64,000 nt of DNA from Mucilaginibacter frigoritolerans (GCF_007830615.1 NZ_VLLI01000012.1:62001-126000); one strand, 5' to 3'. Positions 54,501 to 62,742 are shown, counted from the first letter of the stretch. Program-made: numbers and translations. Notes: generated by a model not told the origin, from the letters alone.

Positions 54501-54970
54501 AATGATCTTACCTCATCCATGCTTTGCTTCCCATTAAGGAGCATTGCATGCTGAACCATAAAATCCAATCCCTGAGCTGACCTGGCATTAATATTTTGTT
54601 TCAGGATATCTAATTGGATGCTAACAAATGCATTTAGTGAATCAACCCTTCGTGCTTGAACCGGGTTATCGGCAATCATACTTTTAAGCAACTCAATATC
54701 GCCATGAATACGGGGCAATGCTTCATTATATGGATCAAGAAATGCCTTATTATTTGTAGCCACGTAACCACGTACCCCGGTTTCTGCATCAATCATTAAC
54801 TGGAGCAAGTTTGATGATGTTTTTATTACCCTTTGGGTATGATCAACCATAGCAGAATCGCTACGTAGTTGATGTATGCTGTTGTAGGAAAGTATACCTA
54901 CTATTAAAACCAAGATAATGGATACAGAAAAACCAGCAAAGACTTGTTGCCTGAAAGAAAATCTTAACAT
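51530..54970 (-). CDS. Hybrid sensor histidine kinase with three receiver domains
   Basis: 1146 aa. Membrane segments at about 10-30 and 185-205 enclose a CHASE3 extracytoplasmic sensor. Then comes a GAF domain (about 255-395) and a long coiled coil (about 400-485, Q/E-rich). HisKA has the H-box FLANMSHELRTPLNSIL (about 493-509), HATPase_c ends near 715 with GGTGLGLSIS, and three receivers follow: about 750-865 (DAVILDIMLPGKDGW), 875-995 (CVILDLNLPDISGLDF) and 1025-1146 (IDIVLMDIMMPIMDGYEA). It is co-transcribed with cheR and cheB and probably governs a response without flagella. Confidence 0.93.
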   Translation of the reverse strand: MLRFSFRQQVFAGFSVSIILVLIVGILSYNSIHQLRSDSAMVDHTQRVIKTSSNLLQLMIDAETGVRGYVATNNKAFLDPYNEALPRIHGDIELLKSMIADNPVQARRVDSLNAFVSIQLDILKQNINARSAQGLDFMVQHAMLLNGKQSMDEVRSLVNNIRETENKLLALRKESTENASAAALDVIITGSVVFLIIIIVLFMYIQGTFERQKIVENNIKITNAELEKVLTENRAQNWLLTGTGLLNEKMQGQQSERELSDNILTELCGYIKASAGTFYLYNEETETLELYASYAFSNLNAIKKTIKLAEGWIGQVAKDQKAAIVKGKLNEVLELTSSVVYNELTESFIVPFFFDKKLKGVIEIAFRDELSETNKNYILTVTDDIGIAINTAQARTIMHELLLQVQQQAEELEAQQEEMRVTNEELMSKTEMLQASEEELKVQQEELRATNAELEEKASLLEEKNQAIEEARNSINQKVIELETTGKYKSEFLANMSHELRTPLNSILVLARILKDNKPANLSDDQIKYASVIFNAGNDLLTLINDILDLSKIESGKLELQNEEIKITEILHDMEMLFTEIARKKKIKYTINTDSNVPENVFTDKVRVEQVIKNLLSNAFKFTPEKGSIDINVKHNEVDETISFSIKDTGIGIAFDKQKLIFEAFQQADGSTSRKYGGTGLGLSISRELVALLGGKITLTSELGIGSEFVLTIPVKADLNAQPFESLVTVENFKPEKEFLAPAKQIIKQREHEPLVIIVEDDKNFADILKDYSADHGYKSIIINEGINAVEIIEKNQPDAVILDIMLPGKDGWQILKELKQHAATAHIPVHLMSAGDAASNRVSKEGAISFLKKPVDKGALDKLFGDMQQSGTKFKQILLIEDNKTQSHALNELMQSQGITIDQAFDGASAFRMLHENEYQCVILDLNLPDISGLDFLDKIKAIDRFKALPVIINTAMELDKTSVNRLMQYANAMVVKTTKSADRLIDEVNLFLNKVSEMTVQFAETALNPKLKIVTHGKEIVKGKKVLIVDDDMRNIFALSSALQSYDMHVEIANDGKEAIEKLESISDIDIVLMDIMMPIMDGYEATRYIRKQNKWARLPVIALTAKAMMDDREKCIAAGANDYITKPVDMDRLISLMQLWLGS

Positions 54971-55080
54971 TTAATGTTTTTTAAGGAAATACAAATATGT
55001 TAAAAAAATTATTTTCCGAGTGCCTTAAATCAACAATAACGCAAGCTTCTTAATTAAGAGCAGATGTATTTTGTTTTTAA

Positions 55081-55497
55081 TTAAGCTACCGGCCTTGTAA
55101 ATTTTCTATTTTGGGCAAACGTTATGCCCCCTATAGCAAATAGCGGACCAGCGAATAACAAATACCATCCCCATTTAAATTTTATTTTACCAGATAGGTA
55201 CTGCGCTACAGAGCGAAAGGGGATAAAACTGAACGAGGTGCGCACTTTGAGCTGTGCAAGGATATAAAACAAGATCACTAAACCCAGTGAAAACCAGGCT
55301 GCTGTAAGGGCAATTTTAGGCTGATTTAACACAATACCTAATATACCAATTACAGCAACCAGTAAAATAACAATTCCATAAGGTTTGTTTGCATCATAAA
55401 CATCCCAATTGCCAATAAAAGGATGCAGAATAGGACAATAAGTTCCGGCAATTAAAATAACAAAGCCGGCAAAGGAAAGTAAAGCACTGAGGCGCAT
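55081..55497 (-). CDS. Small four-helix membrane protein, unknown
   Basis: 138 aa with about four membrane helices (roughly 5-25, 42-58, 63-84 and 110-128). The segment FIPFRSVAQYLSGKIKFKWGW lies between helices 3 and 4. I do not recognise the family. It follows gldC by 2 nt, so they are probably co-transcribed. Confidence 0.75.
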   Translation of the reverse strand: MRLSALLSFAGFVILIAGTYCPILHPFIGNWDVYDANKPYGIVILLVAVIGILGIVLNQPKIALTAAWFSLGLVILFYILAQLKVRTSFSFIPFRSVAQYLSGKIKFKWGWYLLFAGPLFAIGGITFAQNRKFTRPVA

Positions 55498-55499
55498 TT

Positions 55500-55832
55500 T
55501 TATTTTTGACTTATTTCCATTTTATCGGCAAAATGGGCACAATAATCGCGCAGATCCTCTACAATGTTTGTTTCGCCTGTGGCGCGTAAAAAGCTGTCGC
55601 CCATAGTTTGCAGGGTTTCATAAAAAAAGCGTTTCATTTCATCTACGGGCATATCTTTTGTCCATAAATCAATGCGCAGGGTATTTTTATAGTTTTGATC
55701 CCAAAGAGCAAGCATCATTGATTTTACCGGAAGCGCTTCTTTATTTTGCGCATCGGTTGATTCCCACATAATGCTTTCAGGAACGTTATTATCATCTAAT
55801 TCAATAGTAAGCTTTATTTCGGCTTTTTTCAT
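55500..55832 (-). CDS. gldC: Gliding motility protein GldC
   Basis: 110 aa. The N-terminal KAEIKLTIELDDNNVPESIMWE and the central LWDQNYKNTLRIDLWTKDMPVDEMKRFF match GldC, a cytoplasmic protein of the Bacteroidetes gliding machinery. GldC alone is common in non-gliding members, so gliding is not implied. No gldB is adjacent. Confidence 0.9.
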   Translation of the reverse strand: MKKAEIKLTIELDDNNVPESIMWESTDAQNKEALPVKSMMLALWDQNYKNTLRIDLWTKDMPVDEMKRFFYETLQTMGDSFLRATGETNIVEDLRDYCAHFADKMEISQK

Positions 55833-55839
55833 TTAAAAA

Positions 55840-56106
55840 TTATTTAACAAGTAAAAATATAATAGCCGCCAAAGTTATAAAGCTTAGCTCTACTATCCAT
55901 ACTTTTTTGGTTTGAGGAAAGAAATTCCTGAACATTATATCCATAAATGACACTACGACTGCAAAAAGTATAAAGATCCAACCGATAATGCTATTAAAAT
56001 GCAGAAACTGTACACCAGATAATTTCACTCCATAAATCCAGCTGTAAACTGCGAGAAATAAAAAAAATGCACTTGCAAAATTCAGTGGTGTTATTCTTAG
56101 TTTCAT
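55840..56106 (-). CDS. Small three-helix membrane protein, unknown
   Basis: 88 aa, three predicted membrane helices (about 9-27, 38-58, 68-86). It is 7 nt upstream of gldC on the same strand, giving a probable three-gene operon with the 138-aa membrane protein. No recognised family. Confidence 0.75.
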   Translation of the reverse strand: MKLRITPLNFASAFFLFLAVYSWIYGVKLSGVQFLHFNSIIGWIFILFAVVVSFMDIMFRNFFPQTKKVWIVELSFITLAAIIFLLVK

Positions 56107-56199
56107 TGAATGCTATAATTTATTATTAGGATGTTGAACTAATGGCGGATTAAGGCTTTTATTCACATCCTTTAAGTACCCCTTCTTTGCACTTATTTT

Positions 56200-57552
56200 T
56201 TAATGTTTCTTTTTAAATGATCTGCCAGATTTGCTTTTACCACCTTTTGGACCAAATGTTCCTTTAGTTTTAGCTTTTTCGGCATCAAATTTTTTACGCT
56301 GGTTAAGCGTTTTCTTTTCGTGGAAGGCCCCTTTAAAATCGGGATCTTCACGACGTTTCTGCATATCAATCTCCCTTGACTGATCCTGTCTTTCTTCGTA
56401 AGGCGTTTCTTCAATAAATACATCAGCAGGCATATCCTTTACCGGGATAGTTTGTCTGATCAGTTTCTCCACCTTACGTACGTAATACTCTTCGGCTGGG
56501 TTGCAAAAGGTAACGGCAACACCTAATTGAAATGCTCTTCCGGTGCGGCCAATACGATGAACATAATCTTCAATCACTACCGGAACGTCAAAATTAATCA
56601 CGTGGCTAACATCACTCACATCAATACCTCTTGATGCCACATCTGTTGCCACCAAAATCTTTACTTCATCATTTTTAAATGCGTTAATGGCATTGATACG
56701 AGTATTTTGCCCTTTATTGGCATGTAATACCTTCACCTCATTTTCGCCAAACTTACGGAGTAAAAACTTGTACACATCTTCGGCAGCAATACGGGTTTTA
56801 CAGAAGATAATTAGTTTTTTAATATCATCCTCTATATCCAATAACTTTTTAAGCAGGTTGATTTTAGTTTTAACATTTGGCACAAAATACAATTGCTGAT
56901 CAACAGTTTGTGCGGGTGTAGCCTGCGGTGTTACTTCAATTATAGTTGGGAACTCCAGGAAATTATTAGATAGTTCATGGATTTTATCAGACATGGTAGC
57001 CGAAAACAGCAGATTCTGACGTTTTACAGGCACAACTTCCAATATTCGGTTTATTTGTGGCATAAAGCCCATGTCCATCATCTTATCGGCCTCATCCAGC
57101 ACCAGCACCTGAAAGGTTTTGGTAACAATATGACCAGCAAGGTAAAGATCCATAAAGCGGCCAGGTGTGGCTACAATAATATCAACACCTTTGTTTAATT
57201 GCTCTATTTGTGTTTTGGGGCCAAGGCCTCCGTATAGTACCACAACGCGTAAATCGGTATTTGCAGCAAAGGTTTTTACATTTTCCTCAATCTGCATGGC
57301 CAGCTCACGGGTTGGCGAAACAATAAGCGCCCGGGCATGCTCGCCTTGTGCGTACTTCAGCTTCATAATAATAGGCAATACATAAGCAGCCGTTTTACCG
57401 GTACCTGTTTGCGCTATACCCATTACATCCTGCCCGTTTAAAATTGGTGGAATAGCTTTCTCCTGTATCGGCGTAGCTTCGGTATAACCGGCATCGGCAA
57501 TGGCATTTAGTATTTGCCGGTTAAATTTAAAATCTTCAAAAGTTACGCCCAT
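56200..57552 (-). CDS. DEAD-box RNA helicase, RhlE type
   Basis: 450 aa. All motifs are intact: AQTGTGKT (47-54), PTRELA (80-85), TPGR (129-132), DEAD (153-156), SAT (184-186), VATDVASRGID (301-311) and HRIGRTGR (332-339). A basic tail of ~50 residues contains FHEKK (410-414). It should unwind RNA in ribosome assembly or decay. It is the active counterpart of the degenerate paralogue at 4.5-5.8 kb. A TAnnTTTG box ends 4 nt before the ATG. Confidence 0.95.
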   Translation of the reverse strand: MGVTFEDFKFNRQILNAIADAGYTEATPIQEKAIPPILNGQDVMGIAQTGTGKTAAYVLPIIMKLKYAQGEHARALIVSPTRELAMQIEENVKTFAANTDLRVVVLYGGLGPKTQIEQLNKGVDIIVATPGRFMDLYLAGHIVTKTFQVLVLDEADKMMDMGFMPQINRILEVVPVKRQNLLFSATMSDKIHELSNNFLEFPTIIEVTPQATPAQTVDQQLYFVPNVKTKINLLKKLLDIEDDIKKLIIFCKTRIAAEDVYKFLLRKFGENEVKVLHANKGQNTRINAINAFKNDEVKILVATDVASRGIDVSDVSHVINFDVPVVIEDYVHRIGRTGRAFQLGVAVTFCNPAEEYYVRKVEKLIRQTIPVKDMPADVFIEETPYEERQDQSREIDMQKRREDPDFKGAFHEKKTLNQRKKFDAEKAKTKGTFGPKGGKSKSGRSFKKKH

Positions 57553-57556
57553 TGGG

Positions 57557-57564
57557 CAAAGATA
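57557..57564 (-). promoter_or_regulatory. Candidate -7 promoter box (TATCTTTG), leaderless arrangement
   Basis: CAAAGATA on the + strand, 4 nt before the helicase ATG at 57552. A TTTTCG-like -33 element about 20 nt upstream is weak. Confidence 0.4.
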
Positions 57565-57660
57565 GTTTTTAAAGTTGGGAAGTCCGAAAAATGACCATCA
57601 GTGATTAAAAAGGGCGGATCATCAAACAAACTTTTCCGACACTTTTACGTACTAAATAAT

Positions 57661-57668
57661 TACATTTG
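57661..57668 (+). promoter_or_regulatory. Candidate -7 promoter box (TACATTTG)
   Basis: Exact TAnnTTTG match 22 nt before the ATG of the SGNH hydrolase at 57691. Confidence 0.45.
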
Positions 57669-57690
57669 AAGCCATTAATTTAAATTTTTT

Positions 57691-58302
57691 ATGTTCTGGT
57701 ACGAAGACGAGGTTAAACGCCTTGAAAAAGAAAGGTCGCAGTTAAATTATACACCAGCTACTTTATTTTATGGTAGCTCGTCTATAAGGTTATGGAATAC
57801 ACTGAAATCTGATTTTGAATCTTTAGCCCCGGTAAACTTGGGTTTCGGAGGATCGACCCTGGCAGCATGCACCTGGTTTTTTGACAGGATAGTAGCCCCT
57901 TATGATGCTAAATCAATTGTATTTTATGCAGGCGATAATGACTTAGGGGATGGCAGGCATCCCGAAGAAATCTTCATCTTCTTTCAGCAACTGGTTTATA
58001 AAATAAAAGAGCGTTATGGAGATATCCCCTGTTATTTTATTTCTATTAAACCCAGCATAGCCCGTTGGAAACTGATAAATAATTTAAAATATGCCAACAG
58101 CATTATTGAAAATGAAATAATAAGAATGGATTCCAACTGGAAGTTTATTAATATATTTAACAGCATGCTGGATAAAAATGGATATCCGGCAAAAGAATAT
58201 TTTGAAAATGACGGACTTCATTTAAACAGTAATGGTTATGCGCTTTGGAAAGAAATTGTTTCGACCAAACTTTTAGAAAATTTTCATACTGAATTAACTT
58301 AA
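57691..58302 (+). CDS. SGNH/GDSL-type hydrolase
   Basis: 203 aa without a signal peptide. Block I FYGSSSIRLW (about residues 27-36) supplies the nucleophilic Ser, block II is NLGFGGSTL (Gly, 51-59), block III AGDNDLGDG (Asn, 89-97), block V DGLHLNSNGY (Asp and His, 178-187). It is probably an acyl or acetyl esterase. The following esterase starts 34 nt downstream on the same strand. Confidence 0.9.
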   Translation: MFWYEDEVKRLEKERSQLNYTPATLFYGSSSIRLWNTLKSDFESLAPVNLGFGGSTLAACTWFFDRIVAPYDAKSIVFYAGDNDLGDGRHPEEIFIFFQQLVYKIKERYGDIPCYFISIKPSIARWKLINNLKYANSIIENEIIRMDSNWKFINIFNSMLDKNGYPAKEYFENDGLHLNSNGYALWKEIVSTKLLENFHTELT

Positions 58303-58336
58303 ACCTCATTTAATACTACCATCTTGCTTTATTGAT

Positions 58337-59065
58337 ATGGACAGGGAATATGTAAGCTGGTATAGCCCCACTCTTCAGAAAAATATGGAGATGCTTGTAT
58401 TTGGCAATGCAGGGGCTTCCATCCTATTTCTGCCTCCAAGGATGGGCCGGTTTTATGATTACGAAAACTGGAAAGTAATTGAAGTTTTACGTAATAAAAT
58501 TGAAAGCGGACATATCCAGGTATTTTGTGCTGATAGCTATGACTTGCAGAGCTTTTATAATGAAGAGATCACTTCATCACAAAAAATACTAGCCCACATA
58601 CAATATGAGCATTATATTATTGATGAGGTGATGCCATTTATCAATAAGAAAAACCCTGGCGCTTTTATAATTGTTGCCGGTTGTAGTTTGGGCGCCTATC
58701 ATGCATTGAATTTTGCTTTAAAACACCCTTCTCTATTTAACAAGGTGGTTGCCATGAGCGGGAGGTACGATTTGACCATCAACATTGCCTATTATCATGA
58801 TTTGTTTAATGGTTATTGGGATGAAAACATTTATTTTAATATGCCTTTGCAATACGTCCCCAATTTAAATGAGGAACAAACATTACAACAAATAAGGGAA
58901 CTGGAAATTGTTTTAGTAATTGGAAAGGATGATGTTTTACTTGAAAACAATTACTTAATGAATAAGGCACTTCTGGACAAAGGCATAAAATCAACCTTAC
59001 ATACCTGGGATAGTGAAATGCACCGCGCAAAATCATGGCGCCAAATGGTAAACGTTTACTTGTAA
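58337..59065 (+). CDS. Alpha/beta-hydrolase esterase (EstA/feruloyl esterase-like)
   Basis: 242 aa. Nucleophile elbow GCSLG in IIVAGCSLGAYHALNF (Ser near residue 119), an Asp in LVIGKDDVLLENN and a catalytic His in WDSEMHRAKSWRQM (His near 230). The N-terminal region (REYVSWYSPTLQKNMEMLVFG) is that of EstD/esterase-like alpha/beta proteins. Substrate unknown. Probably co-transcribed with the SGNH hydrolase. Confidence 0.85.
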   Translation: MDREYVSWYSPTLQKNMEMLVFGNAGASILFLPPRMGRFYDYENWKVIEVLRNKIESGHIQVFCADSYDLQSFYNEEITSSQKILAHIQYEHYIIDEVMPFINKKNPGAFIIVAGCSLGAYHALNFALKHPSLFNKVVAMSGRYDLTINIAYYHDLFNGYWDENIYFNMPLQYVPNLNEEQTLQQIRELEIVLVIGKDDVLLENNYLMNKALLDKGIKSTLHTWDSEMHRAKSWRQMVNVYL

Positions 59066-59079
59066 TTTACCGAATGCAA

Positions 59080-59244
59080 TTAAATTTGGGTGTTTAAACT
59101 CCAGTTGATAACTATCATTCCGACAGATAAGGTTATAAGGAAACCCAAAATAACCATTATCCAAAATATAATTTGTTTTACAAATTGATCGCCTGGTGGT
59201 TTAAGAAAATAATAATGTTCTATTTGTGCGCTATACGTTTCCAT
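59080..59244 (-). CDS. Putative 54-aa single-pass membrane protein
   Basis: 54 codons from ATG 59244 to TAA 59080. A polar N-terminus of ~22 residues (METYSAQIEHYYFLKPPGDQ) is followed by a strong hydrophobic helix of about 23 residues (IIFWIMVILGFLITLSVGMIV) and a short tail. It is the only good frame in the 422-nt gap between the esterase and the glycoside hydrolase, runs opposite to both, and is preceded by a 7-bp stem. It could also be non-coding; no homologue known to me. Confidence 0.5.
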   Translation of the reverse strand: METYSAQIEHYYFLKPPGDQFVKQIIFWIMVILGFLITLSVGMIVINWSLNTQI

Positions 59245-59253
59245 TTTTGGCCC

Positions 59254-59271
59254 CTAAGTTTATCAACTTAG
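59254..59271 (-). promoter_or_regulatory. Small inverted repeat upstream of the 54-aa ORF
   Basis: CTAAGTT (59254-59260) and AACTTAG (59265-59271) with a four-base loop, 9 nt before the ATG at 59244. Possible operator or leader hairpin. The rest of the gap up to 59487 is AT-rich with nothing recognisable. Confidence 0.4.
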
Positions 59272-59487
59272 TAGAGCATAATGCGTGCCAATAATTAAAA
59301 TATAGCCTGCAAATCAACCTATTATTCAAAAAAGGAGTTTCTTTTTCATATTATAACTCATTAAATATTTATTAAAACGAAAATGAATAATGTAAAAGTT
59401 TTGCTGTAATACTTTCAGTATAATTTTTTTTCTGCAATTAACATTAATTTTAATCAATCATTATTAACCTACAAATACCTCAGACAA

Positions 59488-61449
59488 TTGAAAGCATTAT
59501 TTACCATAAAAAGCCATCCCCTTCTGTTTACTTTCATGTTGTTACTAACCACGTTGGTTAACCAGGCTTATAGCCAGGCGAAAGTTGAACCATGGGGCAA
59601 CATTACCGGTATTCGCAAGCATGGGCAGCTGTTTGATTTTGAATCGAGTATTAAGGTATTTAGTGATAATGGCAAACATATTATCTCCACAGGTAAGGAA
59701 AGGCAACGGCCTCATTTTAAGCGAAACGGAAATATTCAGGAAGTTACTACCAGCATTGATAGTTTATATTTGGACGAGCAGGTAAAAGACGCAGGATCGG
59801 GCAGAATTAAGGTTAATTTGAAGCTTTCGGCGCATGCTGATATAGTAATGAAAGGTATTTATTTCTGTATTACACTTTCAGATAAGGAGTACTCGGACGG
59901 GTTTTTACGAATGAGTGGGGCAAGTGATTCGTTGAAAAAGTTTGTAAATGCCAACAATACTTATGATGAAAACAACATCGCCGGCATTGAATTCAAATCG
60001 ATTAGTAAGCAATTAAAAATCAGCTTTGATGAGCCTGCTGCGGTAATGATAAAACATGATACTACGCATGGAAAAACTGAGTTACAATTATACATGGCCA
60101 TTAAACTTAATAGTTTGCATCAGGGCGATATTATAGAAAAAACTTATACCCTAAAAGCTTCTGGACAGATAGATAGAACGCCTGTTAATTTAACGCTTAA
60201 CACCCAAACACAAGGGCGTGAATTTGATGGACTTGGTGGAAACTTCAGGTTACAAAATCCAAAAAACGATCCACAAGTTATTGATTATTGCCTGCAAAAT
60301 TTAAGGGTTGCTTTTGGCCGGGTTGAGTTGCCATGGCGTTTTTGGCAACCAAACAGGGATATCGATCCTATTGCATCGGCAGATTCGGGGAAATTGCACC
60401 CCGCGATACTTAAAGCCATGCAAATGGCGCATAGACTGGATAGCATGGGTGCCCCTGTTATTCTTTCGGCATGGTTTCCACCTGCCTGGGCTGTAACAGG
60501 TAAAGTTAATTACCAACCCGTAAATGGTATTTGGGGTAACCCGCTTAATAAAACTAATATGGATGCCATTTATAAATCCATTGCCGATTACATCGTCTAC
60601 CTAAAAAATAAATATGGCGTTGAGGTGAAATTATTTTCGTTTAATGAATCAGACCTGGGGATCAACATTCGCTTAACAGGTCAGGAACATGACGATTTTA
60701 TAAAAGGCTGCGGAGCCTATTTTGCAAAAAGGGGACTTAAAACCAAAATGCTGCTGGGCGATAACTCAGATGCTACCACCTATAAATTCATTTACCCGGC
60801 ATTGAACGATGCTGAAGCCAAGCCATATATCGGTGCTATATCTTTTCACTCATGGCGGGGTTGGGACAATGAAACCCTGCAAAAATGGGCCGATGCCGCC
60901 ACACAATTAAACGTACCGCTAATTGTGGGTGAAGGCAGTATTGACGCAGCAGCTTATAGTTATCCAGATATTTTCCAGGAGCCCACCTATGCGTTGCAGG
61001 AGATTAACTTATACACCCGTTTACTGGCCATTTGCCAACCCTTATCCATATTACAGTGGCAATTAACCTCAGATTATTCGCCATTAATTGGTGGTGGCAT
61101 TTTTGGCAATAATGAACCACTTCACCCCGGACAAAGGTTCTGGAACCTGAAACAACTTTCCATAACCCCAGGCGGTTTATATGCCATGCCAATAAGGAGT
61201 GATAACGTAAATGTTAGCTGCGCTGCATTGGGCGATAATGGCAAAAATAGCTATGCAATACACCTGGTAAATAATGGCCCAACCCGAAAAGTAACCTTAA
61301 ATGGCATACCAACATCGGTAAAACAAATTCAAGTGTATACCACCAACAAAAAAAAGGCTATGAAACAAAGTGGCCCCCTTGTGGTAAATAATGGCACTGT
61401 CACTTTTAAATTACCAGCCACCAGTTACATTACATTAATAAGCAGGTAA
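59488..61449 (+). CDS. Clan GH-A glycoside hydrolase (GH30-like), exported
   Basis: 653 aa from TTG 59488, which gives an intact signal peptide (about residues 1-31, ending in AYSQA); the first ATG would cut into it. The N-terminal ~215 residues are unclear. The TIM-barrel region holds GREFDGLGGNF (about 246-256), an acid/base glutamate in FSFNESDLG (about 384-392) and a nucleophile candidate in IVGEGSID (about 480-487), and a C-terminal beta domain follows from about 565. It probably acts on an extracellular polysaccharide; the substrate is not readable. Confidence 0.85.
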   Translation: MKALFTIKSHPLLFTFMLLLTTLVNQAYSQAKVEPWGNITGIRKHGQLFDFESSIKVFSDNGKHIISTGKERQRPHFKRNGNIQEVTTSIDSLYLDEQVKDAGSGRIKVNLKLSAHADIVMKGIYFCITLSDKEYSDGFLRMSGASDSLKKFVNANNTYDENNIAGIEFKSISKQLKISFDEPAAVMIKHDTTHGKTELQLYMAIKLNSLHQGDIIEKTYTLKASGQIDRTPVNLTLNTQTQGREFDGLGGNFRLQNPKNDPQVIDYCLQNLRVAFGRVELPWRFWQPNRDIDPIASADSGKLHPAILKAMQMAHRLDSMGAPVILSAWFPPAWAVTGKVNYQPVNGIWGNPLNKTNMDAIYKSIADYIVYLKNKYGVEVKLFSFNESDLGINIRLTGQEHDDFIKGCGAYFAKRGLKTKMLLGDNSDATTYKFIYPALNDAEAKPYIGAISFHSWRGWDNETLQKWADAATQLNVPLIVGEGSIDAAAYSYPDIFQEPTYALQEINLYTRLLAICQPLSILQWQLTSDYSPLIGGGIFGNNEPLHPGQRFWNLKQLSITPGGLYAMPIRSDNVNVSCAALGDNGKNSYAIHLVNNGPTRKVTLNGIPTSVKQIQVYTTNKKKAMKQSGPLVVNNGTVTFKLPATSYITLISR

Positions 61450-61473
61450 CATCTTTTATTTACTTTTACGGCG

Positions 61474-61701
61474 ATGAAGAATGACCCTTTAAGCATGCCG
61501 CTTTTTGAGATGCGACTGGAAGAAATACATCGCGCTGATCCATGGCTGCGCTATGAAATTTCCATTCGTGATTTTGTTACGCTGTTTCCGGTAAGGTATA
61601 AAAATGGCGCCCCGATTAAACCAGAACACCCCGCAGCTTATGGAGTTGACCGCGAGGTGTTTCTGAAAGTTTTAGTAGCCTTTAGTCAATGTTTCCATTA
61701 A
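61474..61701 (+). CDS. Small protein of unknown function
   Basis: 75 aa. Acidic/basic mixed sequence without membrane segments (PLFEMRLEEIHRADPWLRYEI). No recognised family. It begins 24 nt after the glycoside hydrolase stop, with a near-consensus TACTTTTA box 5 nt upstream of the ATG, and converges on ferritin. Confidence 0.6.
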   Translation: MKNDPLSMPLFEMRLEEIHRADPWLRYEISIRDFVTLFPVRYKNGAPIKPEHPAAYGVDREVFLKVLVAFSQCFH

Positions 61702-61718
61702 TCAGTGGGCTTCTTGAT

Positions 61719-62270
61719 TTAAGGATTTTGAACACTTGTATCCTGTGCTAAAACAGCGTCATCGGCAGTTTTGGCAATATCATTATCCAGTACATACAAG
61801 GCATCATTATCAGCGTTTGCTCCACCTGCAATCTTTATCTTCGCCAGCAGATCAAGTGCCATAGTTTCTTCTTCTGTTTGTTCTTTTACAAACCATTGCA
61901 TAAAATTCCAGGTAGCCCAGTCCTTTTCTTCGAAACTCATATTTACAATATTATAAATAGACTTAGTATTTTCAATTTCTGATTGAAATACTTTCTCAAA
62001 GCAATCATTTACGCTTTTCGGATCAGGACCGGGATGTGGGATTTCTGTAACGGTAACTTTTGCACCCCGTTTTAAAATATACTCCAGAAATTTCATCATA
62101 TGATTACGCTCCTCACTTGAATGACGGAACATAAAATTGGCAATACCCTCGTAACCTTTATCACTAGCCCAAGCTGCATAAGCCAAATAAATTTGGGCAT
62201 TATGTGCTTCGTTAGTCATTTGCTGATTAAGTGCCTTAGCAAGGGTATCAGATAACCTGTTAGTGTCCAT
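61719..62270 (-). CDS. ftnA: Ferritin
   Basis: 183 aa four-helix-bundle iron-storage protein. Ferroxidase ligands are in NEAHNAQIYLAYAAW (Glu near residue 20), SSEERNHMMKFLEY (Glu and His near 53-58), and later EKDWATWNFMQWFVKEQTEEE. A C-terminal tail of ~25 residues is unusual (ADNDALYVLDNDIAKTA). It stores iron and limits Fenton chemistry. Confidence 0.95.
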   Translation of the reverse strand: MDTNRLSDTLAKALNQQMTNEAHNAQIYLAYAAWASDKGYEGIANFMFRHSSEERNHMMKFLEYILKRGAKVTVTEIPHPGPDPKSVNDCFEKVFQSEIENTKSIYNIVNMSFEEKDWATWNFMQWFVKEQTEEETMALDLLAKIKIAGGANADNDALYVLDNDIAKTADDAVLAQDTSVQNP

Positions 62271-62344
62271 AAATAAATGTTTATTGCTAAACCATCAGAA
62301 CACAAAAAAGTTTGAAAAATTGAAGTAACGAATTATTACGGCGC

Positions 62345-62686
62345 TTATTTATAAGCGGAGATATAAGTGGTTTTTATGGTAAGCACAAAAGTTTTACCTA
62401 CACTTATTTTTACATTTTTATCCTGCAAAATAGCCTTTACAGCCTCATCAGATCTTAATACTTCAAAAAGGTCACGCGCTACGGGTGAACCACCTACACT
62501 GTTTAACAACTTGCCATTTTCCATGGTTAAACTAAAGATATAGCCTGATTTACCACGGTCACCAGCAGATTCGAAATCCTGAATATTCAGCTTAAATTGT
62601 TGTTCTTCATTTAAACTTTTCTTTAAGTGTAAACGGATAACGGGCAGGTACCTTTTCCAGGTAGTTAAGTATTGTCTTTCTTCCAT
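62345..62686 (-). CDS. Small cytoplasmic protein of unknown function
   Basis: 113 aa. Alpha/beta-looking sequence with no signal or membrane helix (WKRYLPVIRLHLKKSLNEEQ, then KISVGKTFVLTIKTTYIS). No known family. A perfect 10-bp dyad lies 33 nt upstream of the ATG, suggesting regulated expression. Confidence 0.7.
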   Translation of the reverse strand: MEERQYLTTWKRYLPVIRLHLKKSLNEEQQFKLNIQDFESAGDRGKSGYIFSLTMENGKLLNSVGGSPVARDLFEVLRSDEAVKAILQDKNVKISVGKTFVLTIKTTYISAYK

Positions 62687-62719
62687 CTGAGCCTGTAAAA
62701 GTAGGATAATAAAAGCATC

Positions 62720-62742
62720 TATTAGTAAAACGTTTACTAATA
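62720..62742 (-). promoter_or_regulatory. Perfect 10-bp dyad, candidate operator
   Basis: TATTAGTAAA (62720-62729), ACG, TTTACTAATA (62733-62742). It sits 33 nt upstream of the 113-aa ORF and is the strongest operator-like palindrome in this gap; the rest of 62743-62967 shows nothing recognisable. Confidence 0.6.
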
